Positions 41,483 to 49,603 of a stretch of 64,000 bases of DNA are shown here, one piece after another; position 1 is the first letter of the stretch, and the number at the start of each line of letters is the position of its first letter. Origin of the DNA: Oscillospiraceae bacterium (GTDB taxonomy: Bacteria > Bacillota > Clostridia > Oscillospirales > Ruminococcaceae); NCBI GenBank assembly GCA_902363145.1, contig CABIZB010000001.1, positions 682,001-746,000 of the forward strand. Direction: 5' to 3'. The notes under the pieces were generated by a model. It worked only from the letters and a program-made list of their open reading frames with translations. It was not told the DNA's origin and ran no database searches. The position numbers and the translations under genes are program-made.

Positions 41483-43966
41483 ATGACTGATAAAATTCTT
41501 GTGAGAGGCGCAAGGGTACATAATCTTAAAAATGTAGATGTTGATGTGCCTCTCAATAAAATAGTTGCGGTGGCGGGCGTTTCGGGCTCGGGCAAATCCT
41601 CTCTTGCGCTGGGCGTGCTGTATTCGGAGGGGTCAAGGCGGTATCTTGATGCGCTTTCCACCTACACACGGCGGCGTATGACGCAGGCGGCAAAGGCTCA
41701 GGTCGATGAAGTGTTATATGTTCCTGCGGCACTGGCTCTTCATCAGCGTCCGGGCGTTCCGGGGATACGTTCCACCTTCGGAACGGGAACAGAGCTGCTT
41801 AACAGTCTGAGGCTCATGTTTTCACGTCTGGCAGAGCACTGCTGTCCCAACGGGCATTATCATGCGCCTACTCTTGACGTGGCAGCGGGGCATGACCTTG
41901 TGTGCCAGCAGTGCGGCGAGCATTTTTATGCCCCCTCTGCCGAGGAGCTGGCGTTCAACAGTCAGGGTGCCTGCCGAAGATGCGGCGGAACGGGAATGGT
42001 TCGCACAGTGGATATCACGACGCTGGTTCCCGATGACTCCCTTTCCATTGATGAGGGTGCGGTAGCTCCGTGGAACAGCCTGATGTGGTCGCTTATGACA
42101 GATGTATGCCGTGAAATGGGCGTGCGGACAGATGTTCCTTTCCGTGAGCTTACCGACAGGGAAAAGGACATAGTATATAACGGCCCTGCTGAAAAGAAGC
42201 ATATACTTTACAAGGCGAAAAAGTCAAATCAGGCGGGAGAGCTGGATTTTACCTATTACAATGCAGTTTATACTGTAGAAAATGCTCTTGCAAAGGTCAA
42301 GGACGAAAAGGGCATGAAGCGTGTGGAAAAATTTCTCAAAGAAGAGGTCTGCCCCGAATGTCATGGCACAAGGCTTTCGGAAAAGGCAATGAAGCCGAAG
42401 CTTTGCAAAATAACGCTGGACGAAGCCTGCAAAATGAGCCTTGAAGAGCTGGTTGACTGGGTGGCGGCTGTCCCCTGTTCGCTTCCCGTTGAAATGAGAC
42501 CGATGGCGGAAAGCATCTGCGAGTCGTTTGAAACTGCCGCAAGGCGCCTTATGGATCTGGGACTGGGGTATCTCACCCTTGACAGAGCCGCTTCCACCCT
42601 GTCAACAGGTGAACGCCAGCGTATGCAGCTTGCCCGTGCAGTGAGAAACCGCACAACAGGCGTGCTGTATGTGCTTGATGAGCCGTCCATCGGGCTTCAC
42701 CCCTCAAATATCACGGGACTTAACGGTGTTATGCACGACCTTATAGCTGACGGAAATTCCGTTCTGCTGGTAGATCATGACACCCAGATACTTAAAGAAG
42801 CGGACTGGCTTATAGAAATGGGGCCAAAGGCAGGCAAAAACGGCGGATATGTCATCGCCGAGGGAACGCTTGAAGATATCTGTAAAAACGAAAAGTCGCA
42901 AATAGGGCCGTTTATTTCGGGAAAGGCAAAGTCTGTAATTCGCCCTCAGGCGGAAAGCGGCGAAATGTTTGATATTGGCAGGATACATCTTGCCACATCG
43001 CAGGTACACACGGTAAAGCCCCTTGAAACCGATATACCAAAGGGACGGCTCACAGTTGTTACGGGAGTATCGGGTTCGGGAAAGACCACGCTTGTGCTTG
43101 AAAGTCTTGTGCCTGCCCTGCAGGTTCTGACTGAGGGAAAAGCGATGCCGGGGCATATAAAAGACATTACAGCGGAGGGCATCAGCCACGTCAAGCTCAT
43201 AGATGCAACACCTATCGGAATAAATGTCCGCTCCACTATTGCCACTTATGCCAATGTGCATGATGAGCTGCGAAAGATATTTGCTGCCACTGCCGATGCA
43301 AAAAGCCGAAAGCTCAAAGCAGGCGAATTTTCCTATAATACAGGCAGTCTGCGGTGCCCTGTATGCGACGGAACGGGAACTATCAGCCTTGATGTTCAGT
43401 TTCTGCCCGATGTAACAGTCCCCTGTACCGAATGTCACGGTTCACGCTACAGCAAGGACGCATTGGCTGTAAAGCTTACAACTGCGGCAGGTGTTACAAT
43501 ATCGCTGCCTGAGCTTATGGATATGGACGTGGATTCAGCCCTTGATGTTTGCAAAGATATGAAGACAGTATATCAGCGGCTGAAAGTACTGCAGGAGCTG
43601 GGACTTGGCTACCTTACACTTGGCGAGGAAACTCCCAGCCTTTCTGGCGGAGAGGCTCAGAGACTGAAGCTTGCCAGCGAAATGGGCAGATTGCAGTCCG
43701 ACTCGGTATTTGTGTTCGATGAGCCTACCATCGGACTGCACCCGCTGGACGTCCGCACTCTTCTTGGTGTGTTCCAAACTCTTATTGACAACGGTGCGAC
43801 TGTTGTTGTTATTGAGCATGATCTTGACGTTATCCGCAATGCTGACTACATCATTGACATGGGCCCGGGCGGCGGAGAAGCGGGCGGCAGGATAGTAGCA
43901 TCGGGCACGCCTTCTGAGATAATGAATAACAAAAACAGCATTACGGGAAAATATATAAGCCTATAA
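41483..43966 (+). CDS. UvrA paralogue (excinuclease ABC subunit A-like ATPase, UvrA2 type)
   Basis: 827 residues, shorter than true UvrA (about 940) because the insertion regions are reduced. Two ABC modules: Walker A GVSGSGKSS near residue 33 and GVSGSGKTT near 533; signatures LSTGERQRMQLARA and LSGGEAQRLKLASE; Walker B VLYVLDEPSIGLHP and VFVFDEPTIGLHP. Zinc-type cysteine pairs occur as CQQCGEHF, CRRCGGTG, CPVCDGTG and CTECHGSR. The protein would bind DNA; UvrA2-type proteins have been linked to tolerance of DNA-damaging drugs. ATG 41483 follows AAGGTGATCTT. A TetR remnant lies upstream. Confidence 0.9.
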   Translation: MTDKILVRGARVHNLKNVDVDVPLNKIVAVAGVSGSGKSSLALGVLYSEGSRRYLDALSTYTRRRMTQAAKAQVDEVLYVPAALALHQRPGVPGIRSTFGTGTELLNSLRLMFSRLAEHCCPNGHYHAPTLDVAAGHDLVCQQCGEHFYAPSAEELAFNSQGACRRCGGTGMVRTVDITTLVPDDSLSIDEGAVAPWNSLMWSLMTDVCREMGVRTDVPFRELTDREKDIVYNGPAEKKHILYKAKKSNQAGELDFTYYNAVYTVENALAKVKDEKGMKRVEKFLKEEVCPECHGTRLSEKAMKPKLCKITLDEACKMSLEELVDWVAAVPCSLPVEMRPMAESICESFETAARRLMDLGLGYLTLDRAASTLSTGERQRMQLARAVRNRTTGVLYVLDEPSIGLHPSNITGLNGVMHDLIADGNSVLLVDHDTQILKEADWLIEMGPKAGKNGGYVIAEGTLEDICKNEKSQIGPFISGKAKSVIRPQAESGEMFDIGRIHLATSQVHTVKPLETDIPKGRLTVVTGVSGSGKTTLVLESLVPALQVLTEGKAMPGHIKDITAEGISHVKLIDATPIGINVRSTIATYANVHDELRKIFAATADAKSRKLKAGEFSYNTGSLRCPVCDGTGTISLDVQFLPDVTVPCTECHGSRYSKDALAVKLTTAAGVTISLPELMDMDVDSALDVCKDMKTVYQRLKVLQELGLGYLTLGEETPSLSGGEAQRLKLASEMGRLQSDSVFVFDEPTIGLHPLDVRTLLGVFQTLIDNGATVVVIEHDLDVIRNADYIIDMGPGGGEAGGRIVASGTPSEIMNNKNSITGKYISL

Positions 43967-43970
43967 CAAA

Positions 43971-44007
43971 ACAGGAGTTGTTCCGATATGGAGCACTCCT
44001 GTTTTTA
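43971..44007. terminator. terminator shared by the UvrA paralogue and the TPM-like gene
   Basis: AACAGGAGT and ACTCCTGTT pair around a 16-base loop; five T follow on plus and a short T run on minus. It lies between the two convergent stops. Confidence 0.78.
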
Positions 44008-44009
44008 TG

Positions 44010-45056
44010 TTATTCGTTTGTATCGTGGGAATAATCAAGCAGAGACTGACAATAGGGGCAGCGCTTGTCTCTGCCCGGTACATAGCTGCTGCCGCAGTAT
44101 GGGCAGCTTTCTTCATGAGCGGCAGGTGCGGGGGGCTGAACAGCTTGCACAGTCTGTTCAGTCTGTACAGAACGTGACTGAGCTCCGACAGGTGCATTTT
44201 CGGGGCAAACCTCTGCATTTCTGTACTTTCTTGACGGATCGTGAAATACCATAAAATAAGCATGGATAAGGATAAATCCGCCGAAAAACAGGAACGGAAA
44301 CAGCATTGACGTATCCACCGATTTTTTCATTATCTTAGGTGTCAGGTTATCAAAAGCACGGCTTATGGCATCGGCAACGGATATGGATTTATCCGTAAGA
44401 TATCGCTGCAGGTCGGAATTGAACCCGTCTGCTTTGGCGGAGGTGAGTATGTCCGATGTATCATCGCCCTGCATACCCTCCCAGTACCAGTCGTTAAAGG
44501 AAGAATCAGGCTCTTGGGGCTGGGAATATACTATCAGCCAGTGCTTTTCATCGTCAAAGGCGTTTACATAAAGGTCGTATGAATAGTTCTCCAGCGAGCT
44601 GTAATTATCCTGCCAGTCCTCGTTATAAACGGTGAAAACTGCGGGCGTTATGCCTGTTTCATCATAAAAAGCCATCATTGAAGTTTCGAGAGCTTTCGTG
44701 TCGCCGAGCACATTTATGTAGTCTGATATGACGAGCGATGTATCATAATCTGTTGAAAGCCTTTGGGGCACCCTGAACGTTTCGCTTGCCATGCCTACAA
44801 TGGCAATGAAAAACGGGATATAAAATAGCAACATAAGCAGGCGCAGAGGGCTGCGGCCTTTCCTGATATCATAATTGGCATAGACATATCTTGGCTTATG
44901 CCTGTGGTAATACCTGTAGCGTGTTGCACCGGGAAAATATCCTGTGCGTATGCGCCTTGACGGGCCTGATCCTGATGATCTGTGTGACGATCTGTGTGAT
45001 GAACTGCTGTGGTGAGATCCTCCGCCGTGGGAGCCTCCTCCTGATGAATGTGGCAT
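44010..45056 (-). CDS. TPM-like membrane protein with C-terminal zinc ribbon
   Basis: 348 residues. The N terminus is a low-complexity Ser/Gly/His tail (GGGSHGGGSHHSSSSHRSSH) and a basic Arg/Tyr stretch. A membrane helix (LRLLMLLFYIPFFIAIVGMA) leads to an external part of about 150 residues (SDYINVLGDTKALETSMMAF, HWLIVYSQPQEPDSSFNDWY) like TPM domains, then a second helix (FPFLFFGGFILIHAYFMVF) and a zinc ribbon CPYCGSSYVPGRDKRCPYC. TPM proteins have been tied to membrane-protein upkeep, but function here is unknown. ATG 45056 follows AAAAGGAAGTGCAGAT. Confidence 0.75.
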   Translation of the reverse strand: MPHSSGGGSHGGGSHHSSSSHRSSHRSSGSGPSRRIRTGYFPGATRYRYYHRHKPRYVYANYDIRKGRSPLRLLMLLFYIPFFIAIVGMASETFRVPQRLSTDYDTSLVISDYINVLGDTKALETSMMAFYDETGITPAVFTVYNEDWQDNYSSLENYSYDLYVNAFDDEKHWLIVYSQPQEPDSSFNDWYWEGMQGDDTSDILTSAKADGFNSDLQRYLTDKSISVADAISRAFDNLTPKIMKKSVDTSMLFPFLFFGGFILIHAYFMVFHDPSRKYRNAEVCPENAPVGAQSRSVQTEQTVQAVQPPAPAAHEESCPYCGSSYVPGRDKRCPYCQSLLDYSHDTNE

Positions 45057-45212
45057 ATCTGCACTTCCTTTTCATGTTATAATAAGATAGTAACACAAAA
45101 GGAAATAAATTGCAAGAAGAATTTGAGAAGCAGAGTTTGACCGCATAATATCCGTCAGCAGGGAATATATATGAAATGCTTTCAAAAATATATTCCGCAA
45201 AAGGAGACTCCT

Positions 45213-45374
45213 ATGGATATGAGGCTTGACATTACCTTTCACGACCCCAACACTCCCGAAGATACATACAAAATGGTGACAAAAGTATTCAGCGAGGCGT
45301 GGGTGAAACGGCTGATCGACGATATGAAAAGCGGAAAAGAACAGGATTTGAGCGACCGGCAAACAGATACATAA
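45213..45374 (+). CDS. small hypothetical protein, 53 residues
   Basis: ATG 45213 follows AAAAGGAGACTCCT, a strong ribosome site. The protein reads MDMRLDITFHDPNTPEDTYK, then VFSEAWVKRLIDDMKSGKEQ; it is charged, with a likely helix in the second half. Not recognised. It has its own terminator six bases after the stop, which supports it as a real one-gene unit. Confidence 0.68.
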   Translation: MDMRLDITFHDPNTPEDTYKMVTKVFSEAWVKRLIDDMKSGKEQDLSDRQTDT

Positions 45375-45380
45375 TTGTGG

Positions 45381-45412
45381 CTGACTTATCAATCTGATAG
45401 GTCAGTTTTTTT
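45381..45412 (+). terminator. terminator of the 53-residue protein gene
   Basis: CTGACTTATCA pairs with TGATAGGTCAG (11 pairs, one G-T) around three bases, followed by seven T. Confidence 0.88.
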
Positions 45413-45529
45413 GTGATATCTCCCCTGCATCACAAAATTAATAGCCATTTGACAGTTTATTTAATTATATCCGCTATAAAATCTGATAAAATATATGTAT
45501 GGGCAAAATGAACCGAAGGGCGGAATTTA

Positions 45530-46522
45530 ATGAATATCAGGAAATTATTATCAGCCGCTGCTGCCTCAGTCATGGCAATGTCACTGCTGTGCTCCTGCGG
45601 GCAGTCAGGAGTGCTGAGACTTGGAACAGGCAACACGGGCGGCAACTACTATTCTTACGGAACTTTGCTGCATGAGCTTGATGAAAACGGCATTGAAGTC
45701 AAGAAAACCGCAGGCTCTCAGGCAAATCTGCGCCTGATGAATGAGGGCTTTATTGATATGGCAATAGTTCAGAGCGATGTGCTTTCCGAAGCGGTCAACG
45801 GCGTGGGTGACTTTGAAAATGAGCCTGTTTCGGGCGTGAGAGCTGTTGCGGGACTTTATGACGAGGCTTTTCAGATAGTCGTCCGCAGTAAGTCGGATAT
45901 AAACAGCATAGCTGACCTTAAAGGCAAGAAGATATCTGTCGGCGATGAAGGCTCAGGCGTTGCGAAGAATGCCGAATATCTGCTGCTGTCGGCAGGTGTG
46001 GCTTTTTCATCGGTGGAGCCTGTTTATATGTCCTACAGCGACTCGGCTGCGGCACTTGAAAGCGGCGATATAGATGCCTTTTTCGCTATAATCGGCACTC
46101 CTGCCACTGTTGTGAGTGAGCTTGCCGAAAGCACAGATATACGCATTATCGCTCCCGACAGCCGCACTATTGAATATATGCTGAACATATACAAGGGTTA
46201 CAGCGAGATAGCCATACCTGCGGGAACATATCACGGTCAGGACGAGGATATCCCAACTATTAGCGTAAAAGCTGTGCTTGTTGCCGACTCCGACACTGAC
46301 CGTCAGCAGATAAAGGACATAACTGCTCTGCTCTTTGGCAAAAGCAGCAGCATAAAATATTCCGTAGCCGTTCCCGAGCCTGATACCGAATTTGCTGTGT
46401 TGGATATCCCCTGCAGCTTTCATCAGGGGGCTGCCGATTACTACGCATCTGTCGGCATAACGGTAAGCACCGATCCCGAAAATGACGGAAACAGCTTTAT
46501 TTTCGGTGCTCAGGATAATTAA
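45530..46522 (+). CDS. TAXI-family substrate-binding lipoprotein
   Basis: 330 residues. A signal peptide with lipobox LLCSC (likely lipidated Cys23) is followed directly by the TAXI start RLGTGNTGGNYYSYGTLLHE, then KKTAGSQANLRLMNEGFIDM and SKSDINSIADLKGKKISVGD. TAXI proteins are the binding components of one class of TRAP transporters and bind glutamate, related amino acids or dicarboxylates. No TRAP membrane gene (DctM-like) follows; a GltS permease gene does, 15 bases on. A binding protein working with GltS is therefore inferred. The start follows GGGCGGAATTTA. Confidence 0.9.
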   Translation: MNIRKLLSAAAASVMAMSLLCSCGQSGVLRLGTGNTGGNYYSYGTLLHELDENGIEVKKTAGSQANLRLMNEGFIDMAIVQSDVLSEAVNGVGDFENEPVSGVRAVAGLYDEAFQIVVRSKSDINSIADLKGKKISVGDEGSGVAKNAEYLLLSAGVAFSSVEPVYMSYSDSAAALESGDIDAFFAIIGTPATVVSELAESTDIRIIAPDSRTIEYMLNIYKGYSEIAIPAGTYHGQDEDIPTISVKAVLVADSDTDRQQIKDITALLFGKSSSIKYSVAVPEPDTEFAVLDIPCSFHQGAADYYASVGITVSTDPENDGNSFIFGAQDN

Positions 46523-46537
46523 GGGAGGCTCATTGTA

Positions 46538-47731
46538 TTGCACACACTGAATATTGATATGTACCAAACTCTTGCGGTCGCTGTGGGAGTGCTGTATCTG
46601 GGCGGATTTCTAAAAAAGAAGGTCCGCTTTCTGGAGACATTCTGTATCCCTGCTCCTGTTGTGGGCGGAATAATATTTGCGGTTGTCTCCTGTTTGCTGT
46701 ATGTTTTCGGCATAGTGGAATTTACATTTGATGAAACGCTGAAAAATGTCTGCATGGTAATGTTCTTTACATCTGTTGGTTTTCAGGCAAATATAAAGGT
46801 GCTGCGTGCAGGCGGAGTAAGTCTGGTGGTCTTTCTGTTCTGCCTTTGCGTGCTGATAATCACGCAAAATCTGGCGGCTGTGGGACTGTCCGAGCTGCTG
46901 GGTATCAGTCCGCTGATCGGTATGTGTACAGGCTCTATCCCCATGGTGGGCGGTCACGGAACATCGGGCGCATTCGGCGGAGTGCTGGAAGATTTCGGCA
47001 TCGAGGGAGCTACCACCTTCTGCACCGCAGCAGCCACATTCGGACTTATCATCGGTTCTCTTATGGGCGGCCCTGTTGCACGCAGGCTTATAATAAAGCA
47101 TGACCTGCTCAAGGGAGTTTCCGCTGAGGACGCTTCCATTCTTGAGGAAGAGGAGCACAAGCATCACCGTTCAGTAAGTATGTACGCTCCTGCGGCTTAT
47201 CAGATTGCTATTGCAATGGGAATAGGCACTGTAGTTTCATGGGCGCTTTCTCTTACGGGAATGACATTCCCCGTGTATATCGGCTCAATGATCGTCGCAG
47301 CGTTTATGAGAAACATTGACGAATTTACAGGCAAGCTCCATATCCATATGGGCGAGATAAACGACATCGGCGGCATATGCCTGTCGCTGTTTCTGGGAAT
47401 TGCCATGATAACCCTGAAGTTATGGCAGCTGGCAGAGCTGGCGCTTCCGCTTATAGTCCTGCTGCTGGCGCAGGTGATACTAATGGCACTGTTTTCCTAC
47501 TTTGTGGTGTTCAACGCCATGGGACGTGACTATGACGCAGCGGTGCTTTCCGCAGGAGTATGCGGCTTCGGAATGGGCGCTACGCCAAATGCCATGGCAA
47601 ATATGCAGGCGATAACCGAAAAATATGCGCCGTCAGTCAAGGCATATCTGCTTGTTCCCATAGTGGGCAGTATGTTTGCAGACTTTATAAACAGCCTTGT
47701 GATCACATTTTTTATCAATATAATCAACTGA
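46538..47731 (+). CDS. gltS: sodium/glutamate symporter GltS
   Basis: 397 residues with about ten to twelve membrane helices. Family features: VRFLETFCIPAPVVGGIIFA near residue 28, GSIPMVGGHGTSGAFGGVLE near 132 and GFGMGATPNAMANMQAITEK near 340, the two re-entrant loops of the ESS/GltS family. It takes up glutamate with sodium. It starts at TTG 46538 with GGGAGG nine bases before. It sits between the TAXI lipoprotein gene and a small acidic protein gene. GltS normally works alone, which makes this neighbourhood unusual. Confidence 0.93.
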   Translation: MHTLNIDMYQTLAVAVGVLYLGGFLKKKVRFLETFCIPAPVVGGIIFAVVSCLLYVFGIVEFTFDETLKNVCMVMFFTSVGFQANIKVLRAGGVSLVVFLFCLCVLIITQNLAAVGLSELLGISPLIGMCTGSIPMVGGHGTSGAFGGVLEDFGIEGATTFCTAAATFGLIIGSLMGGPVARRLIIKHDLLKGVSAEDASILEEEEHKHHRSVSMYAPAAYQIAIAMGIGTVVSWALSLTGMTFPVYIGSMIVAAFMRNIDEFTGKLHIHMGEINDIGGICLSLFLGIAMITLKLWQLAELALPLIVLLLAQVILMALFSYFVVFNAMGRDYDAAVLSAGVCGFGMGATPNAMANMQAITEKYAPSVKAYLLVPIVGSMFADFINSLVITFFINIIN

Positions 47732-47749
47732 TAAAACGGGGGTAATTGT

Positions 47750-47935
47750 ATGAAAGATAAGAAGCATAAGATCGATTATTTTTCCGAAAATCTGGCAGTG
47801 CCCGAAATTCATGTGGACTCTGCCGATGAAGCATCGGATAACGACATTGATGATAATGACAGCGGTGATGAAATGGTGTTTGATAATCTTGCGATACCCG
47901 AAATAAAGATCAGGCACAAGAAAAATAAGCAGTAA
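47750..47935 (+). CDS. small acidic protein with a duplicated NLAxPEI motif, 61 residues
   Basis: ATG 47750 follows ACGGGGGTAATTGT, 18 bases after gltS. The protein has FSENLAVPEIHV near residue 11 and FDNLAIPEIKI near 44, separated by a very acidic run (DNDIDDNDSGDE), with basic ends (MKDKKHK, RHKKNKQ). The same motif twice suggests two copies of one binding site. No family recognised. It is the third gene of the TAXI-GltS operon and lies before its terminator, so a role as cytoplasmic partner or regulator of the transporter is possible. Confidence 0.75.
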   Translation: MKDKKHKIDYFSENLAVPEIHVDSADEASDNDIDDNDSGDEMVFDNLAIPEIKIRHKKNKQ

Positions 47936-47948
47936 CACTGTTAACGAA

Positions 47949-47980
47949 AACGAGCAGGCATTAAGTATTGCCTGCTCGTT
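47949..47980. terminator. terminator of the TAXI-GltS operon, facing the zinc-ribbon gene
   Basis: AACGAGCAGGCA and TGCCTGCTCGTT, 12 perfect pairs, loop of eight, then TCTATTTTAT on plus and a T run on minus. Confidence 0.88.
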
Positions 47981-47986
47981 TCTATT

Positions 47987-48190
47987 TTATCTGAATAATG
48001 TGCATTTCCCGCTTTCACGGTAATATGCTATAAGCTCTTCAACATCTTTTCTGGTGCAGCCGAAATGCTCCGCAAGGCAGTCGATGCAGAGAAATTCTTC
48101 TGCATTCCTGCTTATAAGCTTGCGGTGAATGGCAATATCGTCTGCCAGAAGCTCCGAGCCGCATTTTTTGCACGTCTTGTAGTTTGCCAT
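47987..48190 (-). CDS. small zinc-ribbon-type protein, 67 residues
   Basis: CKKC at 7-10 and CIDC at 35-38 form a four-cysteine zinc site; the second half is helical (FGCTRKDVEELIAYYRESGK). I know similar short clostridial proteins without known function. Its ATG shares one base with the TAA of the alpha-galactosidase gene (TAATG), so its translation depends on that gene. Confidence 0.8.
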   Translation of the reverse strand: MANYKTCKKCGSELLADDIAIHRKLISRNAEEFLCIDCLAEHFGCTRKDVEELIAYYRESGKCTLFR

Positions 48191-49347
48191 TAAAGCTTTA
48201 CTACCTTTGCACGGAACATCAGGCAGTCATGAGACTCGATCTGTGCCGCATATCTTTCGGAAAATGTGCCAATGACGGAATGGGAGTAGCAGTCGTAAAG
48301 CTCCAGTCCCCTGCCCGATGCCGCAGGCAGACCGATATCATAGAACTGGAGAGACATCTCGCTTTTCTTGTCACTGAAATTGAACATACCCACGGCATAA
48401 TCGCCTCCGCTGAGAGGCTTTATAAGCGAGAACACGTTCTCGGGATTGTTCCACTGCCTGATGCAGTAAGGGCCTCTGCACTCAATATCCTGATTGATGG
48501 CGATAACGTCCTTGTTGGTGAGTATCCCCTTAGCAGCTTCGGACATCTTTCTTACATCGCAGCCTATCATAAGAGGAGAGTTCATTATCGACCAGAGGGC
48601 AAAATGGGTCTTGTACTCGGTGTCGGTGCAGCCGCCTACTACCTTGCCCAGCACCTCGGCGTTGTCACCGCAGCCGTGCATACCGACTACCAGCATATCC
48701 ATATCGTTATGGCAGTAAACTCCGCCGTATGCTTCCCTGCCTATCTGAGATTCTGCAATGCTCTTTATTGACTGCCAGTTATCCTGGATATCGCCTGTGG
48801 AGCGGAACATTTGTGCGCCGGATTCCCTTATCCAGCTGTAAACATCGTCATTTCCCCAGTTGCAGGCGGAGAAAAGGATATCTCTGCCGCAGTTTCTCAG
48901 AGCCATTGCCATACGCTTGTAGAGGTTCTCGCCGTCAGCGGATTTGGGCTTGTAGCAGTAGTCGTACTTTAAGTAATCAACGCCCCACTCCGCAAAGGTC
49001 TCAGCGTCCTGAAATTCATGCTCAAAGCTGCCCGGGTGACCTGCACAGGTGTGTGTGCCCGCACAGGAGTACATACCGAATTTCAGTCCCTTGGAATGGA
49101 TATAGTCGGCAACGGGCTTGATACCGTTGGGGAACTTATACTTGTCGGGAACCAGCCTGCCGTTTTCGTCACGCTGCTTTTCGCTCCAGCAGTCGTCGAT
49201 AACGATATACTCGTAGCCTGCGTCTTTCAGTCCGCTTTCAACGAAAAAGTCAGCGGTGGTCTTTATAAGTTCCTCGCTGATATTCCAGCCGAAAGTGTTC
49301 CAGGAGTTCCAGCCCATGGGCGGTGTATGTGCAAGAGGTGTGTTCAT
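48190..49347 (-). CDS. GH27 alpha-galactosidase, intracellular
   Basis: 385 residues, no signal peptide, so it acts on imported galactosides such as melibiose or raffinose. GH27 features: TPPMGWNSWNTFG at 8-20, YIVIDDCW, nucleophile Asp129 in YLKYDYCY and acid/base Asp186 in RSTGDIQD. It ends in a beta domain with GRGLELYDCYSHSVIGTFSE. ATG 49347 follows GAAAGGAAGATATT. A divergent AraC regulator of the sugar-responsive kind lies upstream, the usual arrangement for this enzyme. Confidence 0.94.
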   Translation of the reverse strand: MNTPLAHTPPMGWNSWNTFGWNISEELIKTTADFFVESGLKDAGYEYIVIDDCWSEKQRDENGRLVPDKYKFPNGIKPVADYIHSKGLKFGMYSCAGTHTCAGHPGSFEHEFQDAETFAEWGVDYLKYDYCYKPKSADGENLYKRMAMALRNCGRDILFSACNWGNDDVYSWIRESGAQMFRSTGDIQDNWQSIKSIAESQIGREAYGGVYCHNDMDMLVVGMHGCGDNAEVLGKVVGGCTDTEYKTHFALWSIMNSPLMIGCDVRKMSEAAKGILTNKDVIAINQDIECRGPYCIRQWNNPENVFSLIKPLSGGDYAVGMFNFSDKKSEMSLQFYDIGLPAASGRGLELYDCYSHSVIGTFSERYAAQIESHDCLMFRAKVVKL

Positions 49348-49365
49348 AATATCTTCCTTTCGATA

Positions 49366-49378
49366 AACACTCAGTGTT
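49366..49378. promoter_or_regulatory. palindrome in the alpha-galactosidase leader
   Basis: AACACT-C-AGTGTT, six-base perfect arms, lies 18 bases before the start codon and just downstream of the -10 box at 49395-49400, a position suited to a repressor or an early RNA hairpin. Confidence 0.35.
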
Positions 49379-49394
49379 CATGTTTGATGATTAT

Positions 49395-49423
49395 ATATTA
49401 TCACTGTTTACAGCTCACGTCAA
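49395..49423 (-). promoter_or_regulatory. promoter of the alpha-galactosidase gene
   Basis: On the minus strand TTGACG (49418-49423), a 17-base spacer and TAATAT (49395-49400). Together with the promoter at 49542 it forms a divergent control region of about 255 bases. Confidence 0.58.
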
Positions 49424-49541
49424 TTTAAGATTATGAATATCTTTAAAGAGATAATGTTCAAAATGTTAAAGTGCAGGCTGATACACATTTCACATAATGG
49501 CATATGCAGAAGATTTTATATTCAAAAAGTATAATACACTC

Positions 49542-49570
49542 TTGACATCTTCGCAATACGGAGCTATAAT
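49542..49570 (+). promoter_or_regulatory. consensus promoter of the AraC regulator gene
   Basis: TTGACA (49542-49547), a 17-base spacer and TATAAT (49565-49570), 33 bases before the ATG; all elements are consensus. Confidence 0.82.
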
Positions 49571-49603
49571 AAATCAGATGTTTTTATCGAAAGGAACAGC
49601 ATT

